A stretch of 64,000 nt of DNA, from positions 186,001-250,000 of the forward strand of contig BROG01000231.1 in the NCBI GenBank assembly GCA_030159075.1, given 5' to 3'. Both the position numbers and the translations under genes were made by a program. Positions 1-13,047 of this stretch are shown here, piece by piece (position 1 is the first letter of the stretch; every line of letters begins with the position of its first letter). Below the pieces are notes generated by a model. The model searched no databases and was not told the origin of the DNA. It saw only the letters and a list, made by a program, of their open reading frames with translations. Origin of the DNA: Atrina japonica (taxonomy: Eukaryota; Mollusca; Bivalvia; Pterioida; Pinnidae).

Positions 1-3000
1 TAGAATTAACAACAAAAAAACCAACAACCAACCAAAAAAAACAAACAAAACAAACCCACAAAAACACTACCACACAACACAAACCCACAAAAAACGAATC
101 CAAACCTTACAACCACAGACAACAACATACCCAAAAAACACAGACCATCAAAACCCTAACCCAACCAAAAAACACACCAAAACACGTCTAGACCAACAAC
201 ACCAACACACCACCCAACCCACAACAAACAAACAAAAACCCAAAATACAACAACACCCCAAACCCACAACAAACACATCCCATTACCACTTGCAGTTTTG
301 TTGGCAAACACCAACACTGCTGAAACAAACAATACAACACACCAACCACAATAATCAAGTTAGCCAAACCAAATAGCAACAACAAGAAAAAAACCAAAAA
401 CACACCAATACCAACACCAAAAAATAAATACAAAAAAGCGCCACTTACAACACTTTAAACAGAACAAAACCAACACAAAAATACAAACAACCAAACAACC
501 AACAAAAAAAAACACATAACAACCAACTACACAAAAAATACACCCAACAAAACACAAACCCAACACAAAAAAAAAGCCCAAAAAACCCAACAAAAACACG
601 ACAACACACAAAGCAAACATCAAAAAAACCAAACAAAATCACCAACACCCATACAAACAGCAAGACACGAAATACAAAAAAGATAACATAGCAAGCAACA
701 CAAACCCAAATACCACAAGCACACCCACACAAACAAAAAAAAACACAACACAACCCCCCAAACCCAACAAAAAGCAAAAACGACACCCCTCCCAAACCCA
801 TTAAAAAATCACCAGCCCAAACATACCCACAAACCACGCAAGAATCAATGAAACAAACCACCAAACAAACCAACCATAACCCACCAACAAAAAACAAGAC
901 ATAGACAACTTTACAAACCCAAACAAACAAGCCACCAAACAACACACGAACCACAGCCAACACCACACCACACCCCACCAAAAAGACACAACAAACAACA
1001 CCAAACAAAACCACACAACCACACCTAAAAGACAAAACACACCAAAAACCACAACATCCACCCAAAAAGAAATTTAAACAACCACAACCACAAACCCCAA
1101 CTCAACCAACCAACACAAAAAAAACACCCGATAATACAACATAAAATCACACCACAAAACGTAACCCAAGACAAACCAACCAACAAACAACTACAACCAT
1201 ACTAAGACACTAACAAGAACAACCAAAACAACAATACAACAAAACCCCAAAACAAAAAAAACGAAAAAACAAACCAAACACCAAGCAAACGCCCAAAACA
1301 ACACAACCCTAACAACCCCCACACAGCAAACCACACAACAAACCAACAGACAAACTACACAACAAACAAAACCAAGCAAACACACAAACAGCAAAAACAC
1401 CACAAACACCAACACACAACACAAACATCCAACAAAACGCACTAAATAACCCTTTACAACAAAAAAACTTAAACAACATATAACACAACAAAAACGACAC
1501 AAGCACCAACCCAACCACACAAAAACACAAAAAAACAACAACACAAAGAATAAACCAAAACACAACCAACAACACTTTAGCACAAACACCAAACCTTACA
1601 CAACTACAACCAAAAACGCCAAAACAACAACAAAACAAAACAAAACAAAAAACAAACTCAAACCACCACCCGACACAACACACAACAACAAAAAATAACA
1701 AAACAAGAACAACTCACACACCAAAAACCTCAAAAAAGAAACCCACACCAAACAAGACAAGCACCAAACATGCCAAAAAAAAAAAAACAAACAAAAAACA
1801 CACACACAAACAAAAAAACATAAACCAAAAACAAACGACAAAACTCACACAAACAACAACACGACAAAACAAAAACAATCAAACCAACACCATGAAACAC
1901 ACCACAACCAACTTACCAAAAACAATCAACAAGCAACAAATAACAAACACTTAAACAGAAAAACCCACAACACACAAAAAACAACAACACCGCCAACCCA
2001 CAACATAACCCAACAACAACAGAAAACACAAACCACAACCACACAAAACAAGAAAAACCCACACACCACAACAACACCAAACCAACACAACACAACCCCC
2101 AACCCAACAAAACCAGTAACCACACACACAACAACACAAACCCACAAACAAACCAACAAACCACACAACTTACACCACAACCAAGCCACCCAGAAAACAA
2201 CCACACAACACCCAAACACAAACACAACAAAAAACCCACACAACAAGCTACCTAACATACAAATACAACACCACCACAACGCAAAACCAAACAAAAAAAC
2301 ACAAACAAAAACGCAAAAAACCAAACCAAACAAAATACCCCTTACCAAAAGTAAAACCAACAAAACAAAAAGCAGCCACACCAAAACCCAAAACAACAAA
2401 AACAATCGACAAAAAACCCACCCCAAACCAAACAAACCACAACCTTACAACAGAAACACAACAACCAACAAGAAAACCAAAACCACAACCCAACAACTTA
2501 AAACCAAGAACACAACCCAAACACCAAACAAGCAACATAACCAACCCACACACACACACACAAAACACCCCATCCAAACAACCACCAAGTAACACATACA
2601 AAGACCACCCACCAAACAACCATACACCCACAACAGCCACCCGCACACCAACAAACCAAGACAGACACAAAACGAAGCACCCATACAAACAAAGCAACAA
2701 AAAAAACCCCAACCAACCCCCAGAACCACACAACAAAACAAAACAAAAACACCCCTCACACCACACACCATAACAAACAAACCAACACATCACAAAACAT
2801 AGAAAGAAAGCATACACTAAACAAAACAAAACAAACAAACTAACACAACCACAAAATTACCAAAAAAACGAAAACCCTTATTACACTAACAACAAAACTT
2901 AAACAAAACACAACACACAAACCCAACAACACCCAACTAACCCACTACCACACAACCAACTCATTTTACCAACAAAATACAATACACACCAAACAACGCA

Positions 3001-6000
3001 GCCAAACCAACACCACAGGCAAAAACACAATCAAAACACGTATTGAAAAACCAACCCAGAACACCGACACACATCAACACAACCAAAACACAAATACAAC
3101 ACAAAACAACCACCAACCCACAACGCACAAACACCAACTAAACCAACAAACACCACCTATACCACACCAAACTTAACCACCCAAATAAAACCCCAACTAC
3201 ACATAACCCCAACCCCACAACACCAAACAAACACAAGAGAACAAACAATAACAACACAACCCACCCCACCCAAACCCACCACCCCAAAAAAAAAACACCA
3301 AAACATAAAAGAACCCGATACACAACCACACAACACAAACCCAAATAAAACACGCACCACAAAACACCCAAACAACAAAACACAAAAACCCCAACACAAA
3401 AACTACAACAAACCAACCCTTATAAAACAAGACAACACCCAACCAACAGCCACCACCCCCAAAAAAAAACCAAACAACCAACAGCCAACAAACCAACCAA
3501 AACAATAAACCAAAAAACACCACAACAAAGCAAACACACAAACCCTACATACACGACCAACACAAAACCAAAAACACAAGCACCAGCACAACCACAACTA
3601 ACACCCAAAATACATTACCAACAATCACCACCAAAGAAACCGCACCCCAAAAAAAAACGCAACACTAAATCCACATAGACACACAACCTACAGCCTAACT
3701 CTCCAAAACCCAACCACACAAAACACACCACAAACAACAACAACACCAACAAGCAACAACCAACAACAAAAACAAAAAAACAAAACAAGACAACCACAAC
3801 CAAAATCCTAAACAAGCAAAACCAACCACACAAAAAACCAACAACAACCAACACAAAACGCACAAGACAAGACAAACCCAAAGTGAACGACCCAAAGACC
3901 CCACAACAAAACCGACAACAAACGACACAAACACAACACAAACACAAAAAAAATACCAATTACCAGGACCCAACAAAGAAAACAAGCACCAACAACCAAC
4001 AGCAAAGACCCAACCAAAACACCCACAAAAAACCACAAAAACCCAAATACCAAACCCCACTTTACCAAACAAAACCGCCCCGCACCCAAACCAAAAAACA
4101 ACCAAAGCAACAACCAACAACACTACTTAACAGAACAAATCACCACAACAACTCCAAAAAACTAATAAACGCCCAACAAAAGACAAACAAAACGTACAAA
4201 AATACAACAAACAAAAGACACAACTGCCAAAAACCCAAAAAAAACCACCAACGACACCATATTCCAAACCAAACACAAAAAACAAAAAAAAAAAAAACAA
4301 CACAAAAAACACTAAATAAACACAACAAACAACCAAACAAAAACCAAAAACAAACACACCAAACACCCCCCACAACCAACAATAAAAAACAACACAGACA
4401 AAAAACAAAACAAAAACCAAAAAACCAACACCACACAACCATTTAAAACACAAACAAAAACAAAAAACAACAACAACAACACAACCGACCAAAACATTAA
4501 CAAGCAAAGCAGAACCAAACACCAAACAACAACACCACCACAACCCCACACCACCAAAAACAACCCATACCAACCTAACAGCACAAAACAACCAAAACAC
4601 AAACCAACACACAACCAACACATTTAAAGAAAAAAAACAAGAAACAAAAAGCCACCAACACAAAAACACACAAAACAAGAACCCAAAAAATCACACACTT
4701 ACCACCAGAAACCACAAACAAGAATCAAAGCAACAAACAAAACCAAAAGACACCCAAACCACACCACAAACCAAACACAAAAAAACAACCACAACATCCC
4801 ACAAATTCCACATCCTACCAACCAAACCAACATAATACAACCAACCACCACAGACAACAAACCCAACACCACACCCCACAACAACACACAAAAAAAAAAC
4901 AAAAAAACACCAACCCAACCCACACATGCACCCAACAACGACCAACCACAACAAACAAAACACAATAAAAACACGAGAACAAGACAAAAACACACAACCA
5001 ACAGCAACACACCACCAAACCCACCAAAACCACAACACTGTTTTACAACACAAAGCAACCAAAAACGACCCCACACAAAACACAAAAAAAGCCAAACCTA
5101 GCCCCACCCCACCAAACCAAACAAAAACACCACAAGCAAACAACAAACCAACAAACCAACAAAACAGACCAAAAACCACACCACCATACAACAAAACAAC
5201 ACAACAACGACATTAACACACACACACCAACAACCATCACCACCACCTTAAAGAACAACACAAAACCACCACCAAACCAAAAAAGCAACACACAACCCAA
5301 CCAAGCAAGCACACAAAACCACAATACCCCACAAACAACCAACCAGACACACAGCAACAACACCAACACCATTAACAACACTAACAACACCCCAAAACAA
5401 CCAAAACCAAAAACAAACAAAACAAAGCTTATACATAACAAAAAACAAACAACCACCCAACACAACAAAACCAAACAAACTTACACACAACAAACCAACC
5501 ACGAAAACAAACACAACAACCAACAAAACCCACCAGACAACAAGAAAACAAAGCCAACACAAAACACAAACACACCAACCAAACCCACACTAACTGCAAC
5601 CAGCAAAACTTACAAAAAAAAACGCAAAGCCCCCCCCCAAAACACCAACACACCACAAACCTAACCAACACACACAAACCCCATTAACCACCAAAACCAC
5701 ATAACAACCATAAAACATTACACACAAAAAAAAAACCAAAAAGAAACAAACAACAAAACAAACAAACGAAAAAACCAACCCAACAACACACCTTTAACCA
5801 ACCTCAAACACCAAAACTATAATATACAACAACAAGAAAACAAAACAAAGCCAACCAAAACAAACACACTCACAACAAACACCCGAAACGAACCACAACA
5901 CCAAAGAAGACCACAAACACCAAAACCACAACAAAAAAACAACAAAACACAAACCCCCCCAAACATACAAACCAAGCAAAACACTTTAAACCCAAACCCA

Positions 6001-7390
6001 ACCAAAAACACAACAATTACAAACCCACACACAAAACCAGACCCCTAAACAACAACAGACAGAAAAAAAACCACAACACTAAATAAAAGAACAAACACAC
6101 AAGGAACAAACAACCCCTACACACCAAAAACAAAAACCCAAACACCACAACCGATACAACCCAACACAACAAAAAAACACACACAAAGAGTACAAAACCC
6201 CAACAAACCGACAAAAAACCAAAAACACCCCACCAAACCAACAAACCCCCCCTCAACCAAAAATACTCTACAAATAGAACCAAAACAACAAGCCACACAA
6301 CAAAACAAAACCACCCAACAAACAAACCAACAACACACACACACCACAAGCCCCTACCCACCAAAAATCGCACGCCACGGCCCACTCCAAACATAAACCC
6401 ACCAAAAACAAAATAACCCAAACAAATTAGAAGACCAAAAACAGAAACACAAACACCAAACCAACGACACTCCCAACCAAACAACAACCCAACCACAACT
6501 ACAAACAAAACAGTAAAACACAATAACACAATAACAACACCCAAACACAAAAACAACACCAACAAATACACCCAAACCGACAAACTAGCATAAGCAACCC
6601 AACATATAAAAACAATACCCAGACAAACAACCCAAAGCACCAAACCAACAACCAAACAACCATAAAACCCACATACAAACAACCCGACAAACGAGCAAAA
6701 CCAACAGCACCGCCCTACAACAACCCCAAACCCCCCACCATAGCACAAACAACAGAACCCACCAAAAAGCAAAACAAAACAACGACAACCAGAAACCACG
6801 ACACAACAACACAACACCCAACAACGAAAACAAGAAACAACAATCACACACACAACAAAAAGCCACCAAACAACAACAACACCCATAAACACAACGAACC
6901 AACCAAAAATAACACAAACCAACACAAAGAAAACCCAAACACAACCAAACAACAACAACACACTAACACGACCAAAACCAAAACAAAAAAAAACATAACC
7001 CAAAACAACAACCACCAACAAACAATAACCACAGATAACAAAACTCACAAACACCAAAAAAAAAACACACAAAACCCAACAAAAGACCAAAATAACCCAA
7101 AAAAACCCCAAAACACAAAAAAAAAAACACAACAACAATCACAAAAACACCACAAAATAAACAAAACAAGCAACAACCCAAACCCGACCTAAAAACACAC
7201 ATAGACAACCACACCAAAACCCAACTCCCCAACAACAAAACACCAGCCAAAAATACCCCACAAAAAAACACCAACAACCACAACAACATACCAAACACAA
7301 ACCACAACAAACAAACCCAAACCAAACACAAAACACCAAGAAACCCACACAACCCACACAACCACAACCAAACCACACACACACCACCAC
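1..7390. repeat. A/C-only low-complexity tract (amino/keto strand skew)
   Basis: On the + strand this stretch is almost entirely A and C; in lines sampled by eye A+C is about 90-97%. The opposite strand is therefore almost all G and T. There is no visible tandem period, no dinucleotide run dominates, and the A/C order looks aperiodic. Stop codons need an A on the G/T-rich strand, so very long open frames rich in Cys, Val, Phe, Leu, Gly and Trp appear there by composition alone; none looks like a protein. The tract begins at the window edge and stops abruptly at 7391, where ordinary AT-rich DNA starts. It may be a base-calling or assembly artefact, or a genuine strand-asymmetric low-complexity region. 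It is not a telomere: CCCTAA occurs only sporadically. Confidence 0.85.
289..304 (+). repeat. 16-bp motif shared with the right edge of the A/C tract
   Basis: CTTGCAGTTTTGTTGG occurs here, inside the A/C tract, and again at 7391-7406 exactly where ordinary sequence resumes. It is the clearest T- and G-containing island within the first 7.4 kb. The matching sequence stops at the end of the motif on the right; on the left both copies are preceded by an ACCAC-like string. Confidence 0.8.
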
Positions 7391-7406
7391 CTTGCAGTTT
7401 TGTTGG
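7391..7406 (+). repeat. Second copy of the 16-bp motif, at the tract boundary
   Basis: Identical to 289-304. From here rightwards the base composition becomes normal for the window, so this copy marks the breakpoint between the A/C tract and ordinary genomic DNA. Confidence 0.8.
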
Positions 7407-9465
7407 ATGTGGCCCGACCAAGGCTTTTGGAAGCTGATTAGAAATTTTAACTTCAAAATTTAATGTCGGACGAATCCCAGATTTTTTTTATAAAAAAAAA
7501 GAATATAGTAGACAAAACTACTTGAAAATTAACTTAAGGCTTTTTTGAATGGGTTGATCTAGTCACTCAAAATAAATATTCATTTTTTTTACCTCAGATT
7601 AACTTGATTGTTGTTGATTAATTTTTAAATAATCGATACTCATTTAGAAATACTTACAGGTTACAGAGCTGTACATATAAACAACAACAAAGGTTGAAAC
7701 ATGTTATTGATAGTAGTTGTTATACCATTTGCCGACACTCTGCATCTTTCCATTTATGGCAGTTATTAATGCTTTTTAATTTTCCAAAATCTCTGAAACA
7801 GAATTTGAAAATGCTCACTTTATTCTTGGTCTATTAGCGGGCTGAGGCAAATCTCGATCATATGTCATATCAATAGTTAGGTTCAGTTATTTGAAAAGAA
7901 ATCTAACCATGCCCCTTCATTGCAATTTTGGGTGCACTCTCATCGTAAAGTTATACATGAACAATAAAGTAAAAATGAGGAAGTTCCAATAGATAATTGA
8001 AATCCATGGATATTTGGATTATTCCATTAAAGTCTGGGGAACAGTCAAAATATTGTGCCAAGGCAACAGGGAAGTCAGAGGAAAACTGGTATTGTTACCA
8101 TATTCTGAAAACTACTTTGTTAAAACAATCCAATAAATAAAACGTCTTTTGGGAGACAACATGGCAAATGGGATGGTCTGTTACGACAGGTTCCACTGTA
8201 CTATACAAGCCCAACTTGCCCTTTGTTTGTTACAGATACTGTAACAATGTTTGATGCAAGTGAATTATGCACCTGTTAGTGTGTTTTGTTTACAATTACA
8301 GAGTGTGTCTTATTACCAGACATACATATAAACAAACAAAATGACAATAAACAATGGTCAGCATTTATATCTTGGTTACATGTGGTGATTTGGTGTGAAA
8401 TTTAATACATTTTGTACTTAATTTAAATTGTGTGCGATAAAAACAATCTTTTTTTTTTTAAAGTCTTTCAGTAACCATAATAAAATGTCAATTAAATATT
8501 CGTCACACCACTCAACATGCTTTGATATCTTTAAATTAAGTTTTTAAAATAACAATAAAATCAGTATTCGGGGCTCTCAGGAACTTGCCACAATCAAATT
8601 TTGATCGATCTTTATAACTGATAACTTTTGTCATTCACAAGTGATTAAATGGTTGAAAAATTGTGAATAAGTAGGGTATTTTTCAGTCGATTCGGTAAAC
8701 ATATTAAATTGATTTCCAAATTTGGACTACCAGTTGTAGAGGAAATTGAGGCATTATAAAGGAATTTGTTGACTTTGTCACAGCCTCCTAACTGGAGTAA
8801 TTGATTTTTATTAAAAATAAGTATACCCTCTACAGCGCTAGTAATTGATTTGCACAATTGGTCTCCTTTGTGCCAATTATTTTATCAATATGAATATATA
8901 TAAATACAATATAACGTCACAGAACAAAAGCAGAAGAGTAGTACCCGGTAATCACTTTACGAACATGAAAGTGTTAACAATTACTGGTATTGATCATATG
9001 ATATCTAGCAATTCAACTCAACACATTACACAATTTATTTGAAATGCCTCTGGTAGTTTAAAATTGATAAAATAAATAAAAGCAGAAATGGTTCACTTCT
9101 TCTAAATATTTAATTTTTTTCTTAAGGCTTTTTTTAAAAGTAGAAATAAATGTACAAGTTATTTTAAAAGTTATAAAATCTGACATGAATAGATTGACTT
9201 TCACATTAGTCATGCATGGTTATACATGTATTTCTTGTTTATTTGTGAATTCTTGCAGATAAGACATTTTAAGAGTTTTCCATTTGCTCTGGTTAAATAT
9301 TGCCAATTACTTGATGGTAAATGTTTGCAATAATTTTCACGATTTTAGTTAACCTCATGATCAGGGTCACACCAGCCAATAAAGTTCAAGCCCTTAATTG
9401 CTTCCTTGCAGATTAGAGATCTTTGTTAGTTTAAAATTTGCAAAAGGCTTAAAGTCTTTTTCTGC

Positions 9466-9556
9466 TTAACTTATTCATCCCTAAAGAAACATTTGGACTT
9501 GCCTTAGTCATTGACTTATAGAAGAGTTCATTGTTTCTTAGGGGTTGATGAGTTAA
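9466..9556. mobile_element. Short palindromic MITE (TTAACT-CATC type)
   Basis: It begins TTAACTTATTCATCCCT and ends AGGGGTTGATGAGTTAA, so the ends are imperfect inverted repeats beginning with TTAA. The element is about 90 bp and non-coding. Similar elements lie at 12235-12324 and, in a diverged form beginning TTAACCC, at 28633-28724, 37197-37287 and 57933-58020. Confidence 0.5.
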
Positions 9557-9964
9557 ATTATAGAATTACAGTGGAACCTTGCGGCTAAGGAGACAATCTC
9601 ATATTTCAGACCATAAGTTTTCAATCTCTCGACCATCTAATTTGTGAAGAGCCTCAGTTGAGAGACTGCCTGACTATTAGATCTTTGACTTACATATTTG
9701 TTGAGAGTGAAATACACCAGTATGGCAGTAAAACAAAATATTTTCCACTTAAGAATAAGGATCTTGAAATTTATATTTCTCAGGTTTTAGGCAATTCATT
9801 TGCTTTCCATCTTCGAGTTTTCACAGATATTGATTATAATCAAATTCTCTCTCATTCATTTCTATGTTTGCGCTTTAAAATGAAATCAGATACATGTACC
9901 TTGGCCACCTACTTGTTCATTATCAAATTTTACCTTCTATAGTATTCTAAAATTTATATCAGTA

Positions 9965-9967
<3 letters not shown>

Positions 9968-10040
<73 letters not shown>
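9968..10040. repeat. (TA)n microsatellite
   Basis: Uninterrupted alternating TA over about 70 bp. Confidence 0.95.
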
Positions 10041-10043
<3 letters not shown>

Positions 10044-11997
10044 ACATTGTAGAAACACACATGTACATCAACATATATGAAGAACAGGGAATTTTTCAAT
10101 AACAAAAATGTTTTTGTTTATTTGTTTGTTTGTTTTGTGTTTATTGATTTGTGATTTTATGAGCTCATGTTGGTAGAACATTATATATGATTATTTATTG
10201 TAAATTTCTGCAATATTACATAATGTTATAATTTTTTGTTAAATTTGATCATGAATTGTGAAATCATATTTCAGGAATTACTTAATACACCAATTATGAC
10301 AACATATCTGGAGCACTGAATCAACACATAAGTCTTAAATATACATGTATACATGTAGTTGTATTTTAGCAGAAAAATGGCACTATGCACATTATATCTA
10401 ACATCTGATTGGCACAACAGTTATTCAGAATTATCTTTATAGATCGCTGCAAATGTTTACTATCAATTTTTAGGTCATAATTTGCATACTAAATAAATGG
10501 TAAAGATTGCTAGCTGTCTCTTTGTTAACCTTTGTGTCAACAAAATTTCTCTGCTAAAATACCGACTTTTCCAGCAGGTTTAAATATAAAGTTGAAAAAT
10601 ATCACTTTGAATTGTTATATTCAATGCAAAAACTTGGCTTTTGCCTTTTAAAATGTTTCTAGAAAAGATTTCAGAAAAATGTTAAAATTTTAAAGTACTG
10701 TTGTTGGTCTTGTAATTGCATGCATCTTTATTTTCACAGCTAGCAGATATCGGATCAAGATATAGGCTCTTTTTAGATTTAAATTTCATTTAGCTTTTCT
10801 TTACTGGTGTTGGAGTTTACAACTTGTTAAAATAAACATTTGTACCGTATGGTATATAATTTTTATCTTACAAAAGTATGAAATGTAACAGTCATGTCAA
10901 TACTTATGTTTTTCTTCATTTGAATGCTTTAGATAGTATACATGTATCGTGTATTATCTACATGTAGATGTTCTGTGTTAATTATTGTCTGTGGTATGTC
11001 CTGTTTCAAACATGTATGTATATGCTTAATTGTTATACATATCTTTGAAACAAGTGTTATTTATATCCATACAAGATGATAAAGTCCTCTATGGGCAAAT
11101 GGTTTAGGGCATCATGCTTTAAACTATGGAGTCTTTCACTTCTAGTTTGTGCAGGTTTGAGACTCATAGCTTAAAATTATATTATGGGAAAGTTTATCTG
11201 TTTACCTCTCAAAGGTCAATGGTCTTTCCCTGGGCACACTAAAACCATTGGTTTTATTTCCACCATTAAAAACTAGCTGACATCAGAAAACTGAAAAAAT
11301 AGTTGAATGTAGTATTATAATTTTTTTTCTAATTTACTCTAATTACAGTATTTTACAAAGTGCTGTATAACTGTCAGTATTTAAGTTAAAATCTAGACAC
11401 CAAACACAAACTGTAAAATGACACAAGGCAAAAATTTAGACTTACATTGATTATGGGATAATGTGCATATTTAGACAAAACTGCTCTTACAAAGAGGATT
11501 ACATATTATGATTTACTAGTAGTAAGGGGTGACACAATGAATAAGACATGGTTTATCCATTTTAACAATACATACATACATTTTTATGTAATATTACCTC
11601 AAAGTACAAAATGATCTAAATATCAGCCATAAAGGTGACACTGTTAATAAGACATAAAATTATATTATGTCAAAGTAAATTCTTGTAAAACTTAAGTTTT
11701 AAATATGTTTTATAGTTCTTTACAAAGTGTTCAAAGAAAATAAGATAATAATATCAACGAATGAGGTAACCTAAAACTGTCTTTCAGTTCTCCTGCTATT
11801 CTGAAGAACAATACATTAGAACAAAGATGAACATAAATTATTTATAGATTCTTATAAATTTTTATATCTTTACACAAAATGCTTTGAAATATTTGGTATG
11901 ATTGACCTTGATATATAGTTGTAACCTCCAACACCTTATTTATCTGCTATATATCTGCTTTGTCACTTTCACACAATCATCTGTACCACAGTTTCAG

Positions 11998-12078
11998 GGC
12001 TTCGTTCACCAAGCATGCGGAAGGTTATTCATGATGACATGATGTCAAACATTGGGGAAACACCCTCAGATCAAAGAT
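11998..12078 (+). CDS. Most 5' recognisable exon of the FAM194-domain gene
   Basis: The acceptor TTTCAG precedes it and the donor GTGAGT follows. The frame reads LRSPSMRKVIHDDMM and ends with one base that completes a Ser codon with the next exon at 14986; the joined frame runs without a stop. Met at 12015 is a possible start, but no in-frame stop precedes it within the exon or just upstream. In the next exon a second candidate Met at 14994 has a stronger context (GCCATGG). Confidence 0.6.
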
Positions 12079-13016
12079 GTGAGTCTCAATGAGTTTGTTA
12101 TGATGATCTCATCTGAATCCTCTATGAATCGACCATGAAAGTTGTCTCCGTTCATTCCAATATTAATAGGTGTAACAGTATTCAGTTTTAATGTATCAAC
12201 AAGGGAGGTAACTCAACATATCCGCCAGTTACAATTAATTCATCAACCCCTGAAAAACATTGCACTTTCTGTAAATCAAGGACTCTAATCAATCCAAATG
12301 TGTCTTTAGGGATAAATGAGTTAAATAATTTTTGTTTTTATATGCATCACTATAAAACAGAGAATCTGAAAACATATACTGAATTTAAATGTGATATAGC
12401 TTACAAGTGTGTTACTTGTTTAAGAGCTGACATAATATTAAAGAAGATTACTGATATGCTATTATTACAAAATATTATAAATGTATCACAGTGGATTTTA
12501 AACTCTCTTCTGACACAAATGCACTAGTCATTTTGACTATTAACTTGGTCATTTCAAACATTCACAAACAGAGTAGTTACCGGTAATCCAGAGTTGGATT
12601 CTTACCAAATTCAGTCTCCATACTGTTAGATTAAATAATGTTAGTAATTATAAATGTGAAGTTAAATGAAGTGAGTAATCCATGTAATGATTTTCTATGG
12701 TAGAACCTTATTATTCCATATGACACTCTATCGGGGATTTTCCACACTCTTTTAGGGATGGGGCTTGAAACTTTTGAATTGGGAATTGTTAAGCAGCATT
12801 TTATTGAAATTGGGAAATCTAGAAATACACAAAACTGTTTTAAAATACAAGAATCTCTTCAAATTCATTGTCATTTGACTTTAACTGGGAGAAAATGCAT
12901 TGTTTTTGCATTGGGAATGGGGTCTTATTTCTGCCCCATATCATAGTGTGGAAAATCCTTGTACATGTAGAACATCACACATTTAACCATGAAGTATCCT
13001 AGTCAGTGCAATTGGT

Positions 13017-13047
<31 letters not shown>

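Larger units (their letters stand above)
7407..11997. other. AT-rich non-coding DNA upstream of the FAM194-domain gene
   Basis: I see no convincing exon here. The stretch holds a TA microsatellite and one short palindromic MITE, listed separately. Earlier exons of the gene starting at 11998 could lie here or in the region replaced by the A/C tract, but no open segment with credible splice sites and matching phase stood out. Confidence 0.5.

Noticed and set aside
150..160. CCCTAA telomere-like words in the first tract
   Set aside because: Only isolated occurrences; a telomere would be a regular array.
3883..4446. 187-codon plus-strand open frame rich in Lys, Asn, Gln, Thr and Pro
   Set aside because: Composition of the A/C tract fully explains it; there is no ordered sequence feature or gene signal.
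445..7138. Very long minus-strand open frames, including 373 codons at 6017-7138 and 206 at 445-1065
   Set aside because: They arise because the strand is almost pure G/T and stop codons need A. The translations are monotonous Cys/Val/Phe/Leu/Gly/Trp, overlap in several frames, and have no domain-like pattern.
8645..8857. Minus-strand 70-codon open frame
   Set aside because: No splice context, homology or domain pattern that I can recognise; length is not unusual by chance.
12758..12946. Open frame within the GGATTTTCCACAC MITE, and a related one at 15186-15527
   Set aside because: They lie wholly or partly in non-coding MITE copies and share only the repeat's sequence.
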